Shown here piece after piece: positions 56,575 to 64,000 of a stretch of DNA of 64,000 nucleotides. Under the pieces are notes generated by a model. The model searched no databases and was not told where the DNA came from. It worked only from the letters and a program-made list of their open reading frames with translations. Position numbers and translations under genes: made by a program. How positions within the stretch are numbered: position 1 is the first letter of the stretch; every line of letters begins with the position of its first letter. This DNA is from Loripinus fragilis (taxonomy: Eukaryota; Mollusca; Bivalvia; Lucinida; Lucinidae), in contig OZ026515.1 of the NCBI GenBank assembly GCA_964019695.1, positions 37,030,994 to 37,094,993 on the forward strand, written 5' to 3'.

Positions 56575-56697
56575 GAACAAGTGGACAGTTCTGTGGAATA
56601 GTTCTAGATGGTTGTGATTCTAGTCCTTGTGGTAACCATGGCAACTGTACAAATCTCCTTGGCAACTTCACATGTACCTGTGATACCGGATATACAG
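56575..56697 (+). CDS. EGF-repeat protein, exon 8: end of EGF12 and most of EGF13
   Basis: The acceptor TTTTCGACAG is followed by TSGQFCGIV, closing EGF12. EGF13 is LDGCDSSPCGNHGNC to CDTGYTG, with an O-glucose consensus (CDSSPC) and CTNLLGNFTC (Asn-hydroxylation pattern and NFT sequon). The donor ACAG|GTTAGT is phase 1. It is a 123-bp one-domain exon, the standard modular unit that can be duplicated without shifting frame. Confidence 0.92.
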
Positions 56698-56898
56698 GTT
56701 AGTTCAAACTTAATCCCTGGTGATCAGTTTTTTTACCTTTCCTCATTCGTGCTTCCAGTCAAAATTACAATTTTTCTATTTCTAAAATTGCTCCAGTATC
56801 CATTTTAAGAGATTTGCTTTTCTGTACAATTTTGCAGTGGCTTTTCTGTACAATTTTATCAGTGGAAATCGGGGTGCACTTCACCACTACATGTTTTA

Positions 56899-57045
56899 TT
56901 TTGCCACGGGTTCAAGCCCCACCGGGGTCTCTGCGTTGTGGTCTTTGAGCAAGACACATTTATCCTAGCTTAATACTTAGACCCGTCCCTACATAACTGA
57001 AAGATTGTTGATGGGTCGTAAAGAATCAAATCAAACAAACAAAAA
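56899..57045 (+). mobile_element. 5'-truncated SINE family A with target-site duplication
   Basis: It begins at the B box (CGGGTTCAAGCCCCACCG), without the A box, and runs to TGATGGGTCGTAAAGAATCA and an A-rich tail. ACCACTACATGTTT flanks both sides (56883-56898 and 57046-57060). Truncation at the 5' end plus the duplication indicates target-primed reverse transcription. Confidence 0.9.
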
Positions 57046-57086
57046 CCACTACATGTTTAAAAATAATCTTGTAAAAATTCATATCA

Positions 57087-57310
57087 TATGGTAAATGTTC
57101 AAAAATTTTGAACACTTTTCTTTTTCTGAACTCAAATAAAATTTTGGTTATCAGGGCTGGAATTCACAAAATGCTTGTCAGAAAAGCAAACAGAGAAGAC
57201 CCTGATCAAATTGCTTCTTCAGAAGCAGTCTCATCTGTGTCTGCTTGTTTTTTCTAGGCTTTTGTGGCAGGCACCTACTGTTCGAAATTTTTGAACATTT
57301 ACTGTAGGCC
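57087..57310 (+). mobile_element. MITE-like element family R
   Basis: GGTAAATGTTCAAAAATTTT and GAACA at the left pair with TGTTCGAAATTTTTGAACAT with TTACTGTA at the right. The interior closely matches 14577-14796 (GTTATCAGGGCTGGAATTCA). Followed by a separate hairpin at 57345-57405 (ATGAAACCTGTGCAA, TTGCACAGGTTTCAT). Confidence 0.8.
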
Positions 57311-57476
57311 AATTTTGCTGTTACACTTGCAGGTAATGTCAAAAATATATATGAAACCTGTGCAATTTTAGTCATTGCAATTTTGCACAGGTTTCATATT
57401 TTATACATTTCACAATGTTGTACTCATTATATTGTTTGAACAGTGATTGAATATAAATGTATTTATATTTTCACAG

Positions 57477-57707
57477 GTTTACAGTGTGAGACAGAGGTGA
57501 ATGAATGTGACCTTCTGTTGCCATGCCAACACAATGCGACCTGTGAAGATTTACTGAATGACTACACTTGCACCTGTACTGTGGGGTTTACAGACAAGAA
57601 TTGCAGTACTAACATTGATGACTGTATTCCTAATCCTTGTTACCATGACAGCCAGTGTAATGATGGGATAGACAGCTATACATGTTCCTGTTCACCAGGA
57701 TATACAG
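57477..57707 (+). CDS. EGF-repeat protein, exon 9: end of EGF13, EGF14, most of EGF15
   Basis: The acceptor ATTTTCACAG is followed by LQCETEVNEC. EGF14 has four residues between C1 and C2 plus one extra (CDLLLPC), CQHNATC (O-fucose, NAT) and CEDLLNDYTC (Asp-hydroxylation). EGF15 (NIDDCIPNPCYHDSQC, CNDGIDSYTC) is calcium-binding-like. The donor ACAG|GTATTG is weaker than the others. Read-through ends at TGA 57758-57760. Confidence 0.92.
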
Positions 57708-57854
57708 GTATTGTTCTTAACCCTTTTCAGACCAATGGAATTTTCCATAAAGCTACATGAGAAAAGTCAGGATGGTCCATTGTATATATTGAGGGGTCAA
57801 AGGTTATAATTTCCATAAAATATTGTATTTCTTTCTCTATAGATTCATTTTAAC

Positions 57855-58165
57855 TTGGCAAACAGTGCAGAGCCTGATAGAATGCTGCATTATGAGGTAT
57901 TTCATCTGGGTCTTCACTGTTGGCCAAAGTACCCATTTATGGGTTTCGGGTTTTCAAATGGTTTACTAAACAAGAAAATCATTCACTGTCTTGCCCTGCA
58001 ACCAGGCCATATTTTTTTGCTTTATTTAAAACTCTCATATGTTGTATTTTATTTGCTGATAAATGTTAAAATGTTGGCATTTTAACATTATGAGCAGGAT
58101 AAATGTTATGCTCATCTGTGTTGAGCATGAAAAAAGTTTTAAAACCTTGAGACCTGGTTTTTAGT
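57855..58165. mobile_element. Family D element and fragment of the 26090-type element
   Basis: 57855-57935 has GCAAACAGTGCAGAGCCTGA, AATGCTGCATTATGAGG and CATCTGGGTCTTCACTGTTG (family D). 57990-58165 has AAATGTTAAAATGTTGGCAT with TTTAACATT and the end TTGAGCATGAAAAAAGTTTT. Confidence 0.65.
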
Positions 58166-58319
58166 TTAACACCTATCCAACTGCACGACTTGGCCTGACT
58201 GTTCTAGGATTTGAATCTTATGACATTCACTTATGTAATGAAGGTGAGTTACCTGGTCAAGCAAAACCCATGTTTGATTTTTGTCACACACACTGCTTTG
58301 CATGGACACCTTCAACATG

Positions 58320-58501
58320 TGGGAGGGCAGTGGCTCAGTGGTAGAGTGCTTGACTCGAGACCGAGGGGCCGGGGGTTCGAGCCTCACTGGCGTCACTGCG
58401 TTGTGTCCTTGAGCAAGAACATTAATTCTAGCTTAGGGAAGACCCGTCCCTTTATAACTGAAAGATTGTTGATGGAACGTAAAGAATCAAATTAAACAAA
58501 A
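58320..58501 (+). mobile_element. Full-length SINE family A with target-site duplication
   Basis: The A box is AGTGGCTCAGTGGTAGAGTG and the B box GGGGGTTCGAGCCTC. The body GTGTCCTTGAGCAAGAACAT and tail TTGATGGAACGTAAAGAATC follow, with an A-rich end. ACCTTCAACATG is duplicated at 58308-58319 and 58502-58513. Confidence 0.93.
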
Positions 58502-58585
58502 ACCTTCAACATGCAAGTTTCAGCTAATTATACCCCCGGTACGAAGTATATAGGGGGTATATAGTTTTTGCCTTTTCTGTAATTA

Positions 58586-58624
<39 letters not shown>

Positions 58625-60053
58625 TTGTCTGTAAACTTTTTTTTTCGTCAAAGATTTCTCAGCAACTACTTGGGTTAGGATTCTGAAATTTGGTACAAAG
58701 CTTGATAGTGATGAGTTGTATTGTGTAACAAAAGAACAGCCACATATTGCTTATCAGTCCCTTTATTTGTTCATTTTTCTTTCTCTCCAATGGAAAAATT
58801 TGCGTCAAAGATTTCTCAGCAACTACTTGGGTTAGGATTCTGAAATTTGGTACAAAGCTTGATAGTGATGAGTTGTATTGTGTAATAAAAGAACAGCCAC
58901 ATATTGCTTATCAGTCTCTTTATTTGTTCATTTTTCTTTCTCTCCAATGGAAAAATTTTTCGTCAAAGATTTCTCAGCAACTACTTGGGTTAGGATTCTG
59001 AAATTTGGTACAAAGCTTGATAGTGATGAGTTGTATTGTGTAACAAAAGAACAGCCACATATTGCTTATCAGTCCCTATATTTGTTCATTTTTCTTTCTC
59101 TCCAATGTCACAGATTTCTCAGCTCCTATTGGAGCAAGTGTTTTCAAATTTTGTGTGCATCTTCAGGATGGCAAAATGTACTGTGTAAATGGAAATTAAG
59201 ATGCTAATCCTCATTTTGCCTTCTTTGTTCAAATTTTCATTTTTTCCTTCTTTCTCTCTTATATAATACATATGGACATAAAAACCTTCAACATGCAAGT
59301 TTCAGCTAATTATACCCCCGGTACGAAGTATATAGGGGGTATAAAGTTTTTGCCTTTTCTGTAATTATGTTTGTCTGTCTGTCTGTCTGTCTGTTTGTTT
59401 GTCTGTAAACTTTTTTTTTCGTCAAAGATTTCTCAGCAACTACTTGGGTTAGGATTCTGAAATTTGGTACAAAGCTTGATAGTGATGAGTTGTATTGTGT
59501 AACAAAAGAACAGCCACATATTGCTTATCAGTCCCTTTATTTGTTCATTTTTCTTTCTCTCCAATGGAAAAATTTGCGTCAAAGATTTCTCAGCAACTAC
59601 TTGGGTTAGGATTCTGAAATTTGGTACAAAGCTTGATAGTGATGAGTTGTATTGTGTAATAAAAGGACAGCCACATATTGCTTATCAGTCTCTTTATTTT
59701 TCATTCTTCTTTCTCTCCAATGGAAAAATTTTTCGTCAAAGATTTCTCAGCAACTACTTGGGTTAGGGATTCTGAAATTTGGTACAAAGCTTGATAGTGA
59801 TGAGTTGTATTGTGTAACAAAAGAACAGCCACATATTGCTTATCAGTCCCTTTATTTGTTCATTTTTCTTTCTCTCCAATGTCACAGATTTCTCAGCTCC
59901 TATTGGAGCCAGTGTTTTCAAATTTTGTGTGCATCTTCAGGATGGCAAAATGTACTGTGTAAATGGAAATTAAGATGCTAATCCTCTTTTTGCCTTTTTT
60001 TTTCAAATTTTCATTTTTTCCTTCTTTCTCTCTTATATAATACATATGGACAT
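58498..60053 (+). repeat. Tandem duplication of ~0.78 kb (element M)
   Basis: Copy 1 58498-59279 and copy 2 59280-60053 are nearly identical. Each holds TACCCCCGGTACGAAGTATA with TAGGGGGTAT at the left, a (CTGT)n run, and inner units starting CAAAGATTTCTCAGCAACTA spaced about 150-165 bp. The duplicated segment includes the SINE A-tail and target duplication at its left edge. Open frames repeating in it (for example 109 codons twice) are non-genic. Confidence 0.92.
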
Positions 60054-61010
60054 TTTTTCTGTCAAAGATTTCTCAGCAACCACTTGAGTTAGGACTCTGA
60101 AATTTGGTACAAAGCTTGATAGTGATTAATTGTATTATGTAAGAAAAGAACAGCCACATATTGCTTATCAGTCCTTTTATTTGTTCATTTTTCTTTCTCT
60201 CCATTGGAAATTTCTGTCACAGATTTCTCAGCTCCTATTGGAGCCATTGTTTTCAAATTTCGTGTACACCTTCAGGAAGGCAAAGTGTACTGTGTAAATG
60301 GAAATTAAGATGCTAATCCTCATTTTGCTTCTTTTTTCAAATTTTCATTTTTTCCTTCTTTCACTCTTATATAATACATATAGACAATTTTTCTGTCAAA
60401 GATTTCTCAGCAACTACTTGAGGTAGGATTCTGAAATTTAGTACAAAGCTTGATAGTGATTAGTTGTATTGTGTAACAAAAGAATAGCCACATATTGCTT
60501 ATCAGTCCCTTTATTTATTCATTTTTCTTTCTCTCCGATGAAAATTTCTGTCGCAGATCTCTCGGCTCCTATTGGAGCCAGTGTTTTCAAATTTAGTGTA
60601 CACCTTCAAGTAGGCTAAGTGTATTGTGTAAATGAAAACAAAGATGCTAAAGCTCATTTGGCTTCTTTCTGTCACTCCTGTATAACACATATGGACTTTT
60701 TTTGTCAGAGTTTTCTCAGCAACTACTTGATTTAGGATTATGAAATTATTTGTGTACTTTCAGGTAGGAGAAGTGTATTGTGTAAATGAAGACTAAGGTG
60801 CTAATCCTCATTTTGCCTTCTTTTTCCAAATTTTCAATTTTTCCTTCTGTCACTCTTATATAACACATGGACATTTTTCATCAAAGTTTTCTCAGAAACT
60901 ACTTGATTTAGGATTATGAAATCTTTGACAGTTTTGTCTTTTCTCTGAAAGTGTTACAACCTCTGATGGCTACCGCCGGGGGTATGTGAGCTTTGCTCAC
61001 TTCTTGCTAT
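60054..61010 (+). repeat. Diverged continuation of element M
   Basis: More CAAAGATTTCTCAGCAACTA units follow with increasing divergence, along with TCACAGATTTCTCAGCTCCT and TATATAATACATATGGAC words. It ends at GCTACCGCCGGGGGTATGTG, AGCTTTGCTCAC. The TACCCCCGG left end and CCGGGGGTA right end are inverted, so the whole element M probably spans 58533-60985. Confidence 0.75.
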
Positions 61011-61239
61011 ATTTCATTTCTCCTTCTCTCAGTCAAAGTTAGCTTAAAATCTTATAATAAATATTTCAACACAAACAATAGTATACATTTTTAGAAAAAA
61101 GAGCTGGGACACAGCTTAAGCAGCAAAATAACAATGAAGTAAAAAAAAAAGATCATGGTCTGCATGTGCAAACTGCCAGATAGACCATAATGCCCATTTT
61201 AAATCACACTGAAAACAACATAGTGCATGAGTGAAAGTT

Positions 61240-61320
61240 TTAAGGATTAATCCTGAATTCAGGATTTTGAGGCTGACTTTCCATAGAAAGTCAGCCTCAA
61301 ATGCTGAATTAAGGAGATTA
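61240..61320. repeat. Hairpin
   Basis: AATTCAGGATTTTGAGGCTG with ACTTTC pairs with GAAAGTCAGCCTCAAATGCT and GAATT around CATA. Confidence 0.75.
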
Positions 61321-61521
61321 TAATTGCTTCTTTGATTAGTTTTCAGATTATCTAAACACTATTTACCATTTTAAATTATTCTTTTTTGTAGGCTTCCTGC
61401 TAGTTTTGAAATTTGAATTTCTAAAGTTCAGGAATTAGGAAATTTTGAACTTTCACCCATGATAGTGTTTTATGTGATTTTAGTAATCAAGAAAAGATCC
61501 TATTTTATGCATATATAAATA

Positions 61522-61851
61522 CAGTAAAATCTCATAATTCGAACTCTGTTTGAAATACTCGCTAATTCGAATTGAATTCTGGACACACTGGATTCAGAGA
61601 ATAGGGCACAGTTATGAATTGTTTTGATAACTGTGAATTAAAACATATCTTTTTGATGCGTATAAGAAATGTCTCTTTGAGACGTTTCTTTTTAGCACAA
61701 AAACATATTTTTGATAGCTTGATAGGAAAAAATGATAATAATCATTTATTGGGGTGATATATTTTATGTTTTTCTCCCTATAACTTGAACTACTGATAAT
61801 TGGGAGTAAAACCTCTAGTCCTGATGACTTTGAATTTACGAGATTTGACAG
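61522..61851. mobile_element. Pogo-like MITE ending 16 bp before exon 10
   Basis: TACAGTAAAATCTCATAATT with CGAAC at the left pairs imperfectly with TTTGAATTTACGAGATTTGA with CAG at the right. CAGTAAAA.CTC.TAATTCGAA ends are typical of pogo-like elements as I recall them. A family E-like hairpin (AAATGTCTCTTTGAGACGTT) lies inside. Confidence 0.65.
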
Positions 61852-61867
61852 TGAATATATATTTCAG

Positions 61868-61981
61868 GGACTGTGTGTAATGTAGAAATCAACGAGTGTG
61901 ATGCTGAACCATGCCTTAACAATGCTACATGTCACGATCGTGTCAATAATTTTACATGTCAATGTCAGCAAGGATACTCAG
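61868..61981 (+). CDS. EGF-repeat protein, exon 10: end of EGF15 and most of EGF16
   Basis: The acceptor ATATATTTCAG is followed by TVCNVEINEC. EGF16 is INECDAEPCLNNATC, CHDRVNNFTCQC, with O-fucose and Asp-hydroxylation consensus and two sequons (NAT, NFT). The donor CTCAG|GTGAGT is phase 1. The 114-bp length equals exon 11, consistent with one-domain exon duplication. A pogo-like element ends about 16 bp before this exon. Confidence 0.93.
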
Positions 61982-62780
61982 GTGAGTGTTTGATAAAGCA
62001 AAATATGATAGAGCTTAAAATGATGGTTATTTTCTCAACCCAAATATAAGCTTGTTGGTACTCATAAAAGGTCTTCAAGAGACAGTTATTTTGAGTACCT
62101 AGAACTAGGAAATACATTTTTGTTTTGCTGCATGCCTTCTTTGAAAAGAGCCGAAAAAACTCTCTTAGTGTGGATATATGATCTAGCTAGTCTCTGCAAC
62201 TTACCAGGGTACAAGGTTATAAAACTTTTTTCATGCTCAATTTAACTGGGCATGAAATTTTAACTGCTCATAAAAGCTAAAATGCTGAAAAATATGGATT
62301 TTTCTTACATTGAAACTCTCTGGAAACTCAAAAAGAAAAGAGGAATAATCTGCTAGGAAAGTCCTTTATATCTGAAACAACTGTGACTGAACTCAAAGCC
62401 ACCATTGATTTAAAAAAGTCTGTTTAAGACACTAACAGGCACCCCTTTCACCCTTGTGAAAGAATGGAAAGGGTCAAATATTAATCCCACAGCACAGATC
62501 ATAAGAGCCCAATTTTTACTTTTTTCTTAGCATACTTGGCATTTAAAGGTATGAATATGATTGTTCTTATAGCTGCATTTTCACAAATTAATATGTATTT
62601 ACCTGTCAGTTTATATTTAAAAAAAAATAAAAAAAATCATTTACCTGGGGACTTAGCACAGCTGATCTAGCTCATGGCCAATCTGAATCATGACAGCTTT
62701 ATTCTATACAGCTTATTTAAAGGTATAACTTACCAGAATTGAAATATTGTATTTCCTGATCTAAATTATATGGTCCACAT
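61982..62780. other. Intron 10 DNA with element fragments
   Basis: A family E remnant is at 62025-62110 (GTACTCATAAAAGGTCTTCA, AGACAGTTATTTTGAGTACC). A 26090-type left end is at 62215-62290 (AAGGTTATAAAACTTTTTTC, ATGCTCAA). The remainder is unassigned. Confidence 0.5.
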
Positions 62781-62782
62781 CA

Positions 62783-63012
62783 CAAGAAAACCTGTATTTG
62801 GGGTTTACAACCAAGTAAGACTCAAACCAGTCTGCTGTGCTACAGAGGCTAGCTAGTGTATTGAAACTTTGCATGTGGCAAGCTTAGACATTATACTTTG
62901 TAGAGAGCAACTAAAAAAGGGGCTGAACAGACTGTGCACATGCGCAGGCTGGTCTGCACCATTATTGTTCACATGCAACAAAGTCGGATTTTCTTGCTTG
63001 AAGGTCCATATA
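62783..63012. mobile_element. MITE family G in intron 10
   Basis: AAGAAAACCTGTATTTGGGG at the left and GTCGGATTTTCTTGCTTGAA at the right, with the core ACAGACTGTGCACATGCGCA and GGCTGGTCTGCACCATTATT. Confidence 0.7.
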
Positions 63013-63241
63013 TTCCAATACTTTTACAAATGTAAAACAATATCTGATTGGATAACATTTAAACTTTGCGATAGTTAATCCTGTCTTATATTACTGTCAG
63101 AAATGTTTGAAGTCCTTAGTTATGTTCACTTTTCATTGGATGATTTTTGTGCAGCTTGCACCACTCCAATTTGAGATTTTTTGTTATTGTCCATAATGTT
63201 ATAGATAGCATTAGTTCTTGTATATATGATTTGTAATTCAG

Positions 63242-63355
63242 GTATTTTGTGTGAAGAAGACATAAATGACTGTGACCCTGACCCCTGTTACCATGGTAGC
63301 CAGTGTGTAGATGGTGTTGATGATTATACATGTCAGTGTATCTCTGGATATGAAG
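63242..63355 (+). CDS. EGF-repeat protein, exon 11: end of EGF16 and most of EGF17
   Basis: The acceptor GTAATTCAG is followed by [13 protein letters not shown]17 is [24 protein letters not shown] and GYEG. The likely donor GAAG|GTACAG (phase 1) lies where four earlier exons also end. Reading on instead gives TDCFMENET, which supplies the missing sixth cysteine and a usual linker, then stops at TGA 63457-63459 inside a family C element. Both ends are possible; a further exon would lie beyond the window. Confidence 0.85.
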
Positions 63356-63423
63356 GTACAGATTGTTTTATGGAAAATGAAACTAAAAAAATTGTATCAA
63401 CCTTTAAATCAGATATATTCTGT

Positions 63424-63500
63424 TTTGAAATTTGTAGATCCAGATCAGCTGGCTTCTGAGAAGCCAGCTGATCAAGATCCACAGTTTTCCTCACTGCTTG
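63424..63500. mobile_element. Family C element just after exon 11
   Basis: TGTAGATCCAGATCAGCTGG with CTTCT pairs with AGAAGCCAGCTGATCAAGAT with CCACA. A nearly perfect hairpin. It contains the stop codon met by a read-through of exon 11. Confidence 0.82.
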
Positions 63501-64000
63501 CTTAATGGATATGATGAGGAAAAAGGAGGAGAGCGCATGCGCCAGCGAATGGCAGTCCTGTTTTTCTGGGGAGATTTTTAGGATATTTTGGATTTAAAAA
63601 CTACTTACTGGCTGAGTTTTTACTATTTTCTACATTGTCAAATCACAGCGGAAAGATTTTTCTTGTTTTTTTTTTGTTTTTTTTTCTGTTTTTTGTTGTT
63701 GTTTTTTTCTTTAAAATTCAAAATTCGCACTTCCTGGCGTAATAATCACATGGGATCGTGCCAGTAGACAAAGAAAGAAAGAAAGATGCTGAAAAAAAAA
63801 AAGTATTATTTTATAGAAAGTAATGAAATACAGGAAAATATTTATTAAATATAATGGTTATTTGCAAAAGATATATTTCACATGTGAAAATATAAAATGT
63901 AATTGGATATGCTCTGCTGTCTCCATTGACATCCCTGAGCCCCCTTCAGATTTCCAATCACCTATAACTTTCTTATAAGTGGACAAAAACGCAAAGTGTT
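63501..64000. other. DNA after exon 11; no exon seen
   Basis: T-rich and A-rich tracts. ATTAAA at 63844-63849 could act as a variant poly(A) signal if exon 11 is terminal, but nothing else supports this. No further EGF-coding exon was found. Confidence 0.4.

Noticed and set aside
58747..59981. Repeated 84-109 codon frames
   Set aside because: Identical frames appear in both copies of the tandem duplication and in diverged units; repeat by-products.

Overview
The window looks like nuclear DNA of an animal with large introns. It is AT-rich, all splice sites found are GT-AG, and it is packed with short palindromic elements, tRNA-derived SINEs and satellites. The repeat style (an element edged by AGCTCACCTGAG and CAGGTGAGCGA, tRNA-like SINEs, many short hairpin elements) fits a marine bivalve mollusc. 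That is inference from recollection, not a database match.

One protein gene is supported, on the + strand. It begins near 21704 and runs at least to 63355. Eleven exons (21704-21758, 23630-23735, 39199-39416, 40662-40802, 42301-42520, 46081-46544, 52905-53159, 56575-56697, 57477-57707, 61868-61981, 63242-63355) join in frame through phase 1 or phase 2 introns. They encode about 680 residues: a signal peptide followed by 17 tandem EGF-like domains, the last lacking only its final cysteine unless the exon reads on. Several domains carry consensus sites for Ca2+ binding, Asp/Asn hydroxylation, O-fucose and O-glucose, as in extracellular Notch-type proteins. No Lin-12/Notch repeat, laminin G, DSL, transmembrane or intracellular domain is seen, so the family member cannot be named. 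The 3' end is either beyond the window or in a read-through of exon 11.

Layout. 1-4200: mostly unassigned DNA with an ATT microsatellite and small inverted-repeat elements. 4240-9078: a G-rich TIR element, then a foldback-like block in which a 46-bp satellite flanks, in opposite orientations, an array of about eleven 225-bp units. 9-21 kb: SINEs, palindromic MITE-like elements and a 1.0-kb element with Tc1/mariner-type ends. 21.7 kb to the end: the EGF gene, whose introns hold more than 40 element copies, including a 499-bp tandem duplication, ~180-bp satellite arrays in opposite orientations, a 2-kb CpG-rich TIR element (34193-36160) and a 0.78-kb tandem duplication (58498-60053).

The most informative observations are these: three separate partial exon duplications in the EGF gene (exons 4, 5, 7), each leaving dead or unspliced copies just downstream; a ~40-bp minisatellite that starts on the exon 3 splice donor; element ends within 16-35 bp of three splice acceptors; a 15-codon upstream ORF overlapping the start codon; nested insertions that give a relative chronology; and several MITE-like families that share stem sequence but have different palindromic tips. 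No CRISPR, rRNA, true tRNA gene, operon or intact transposase was found.
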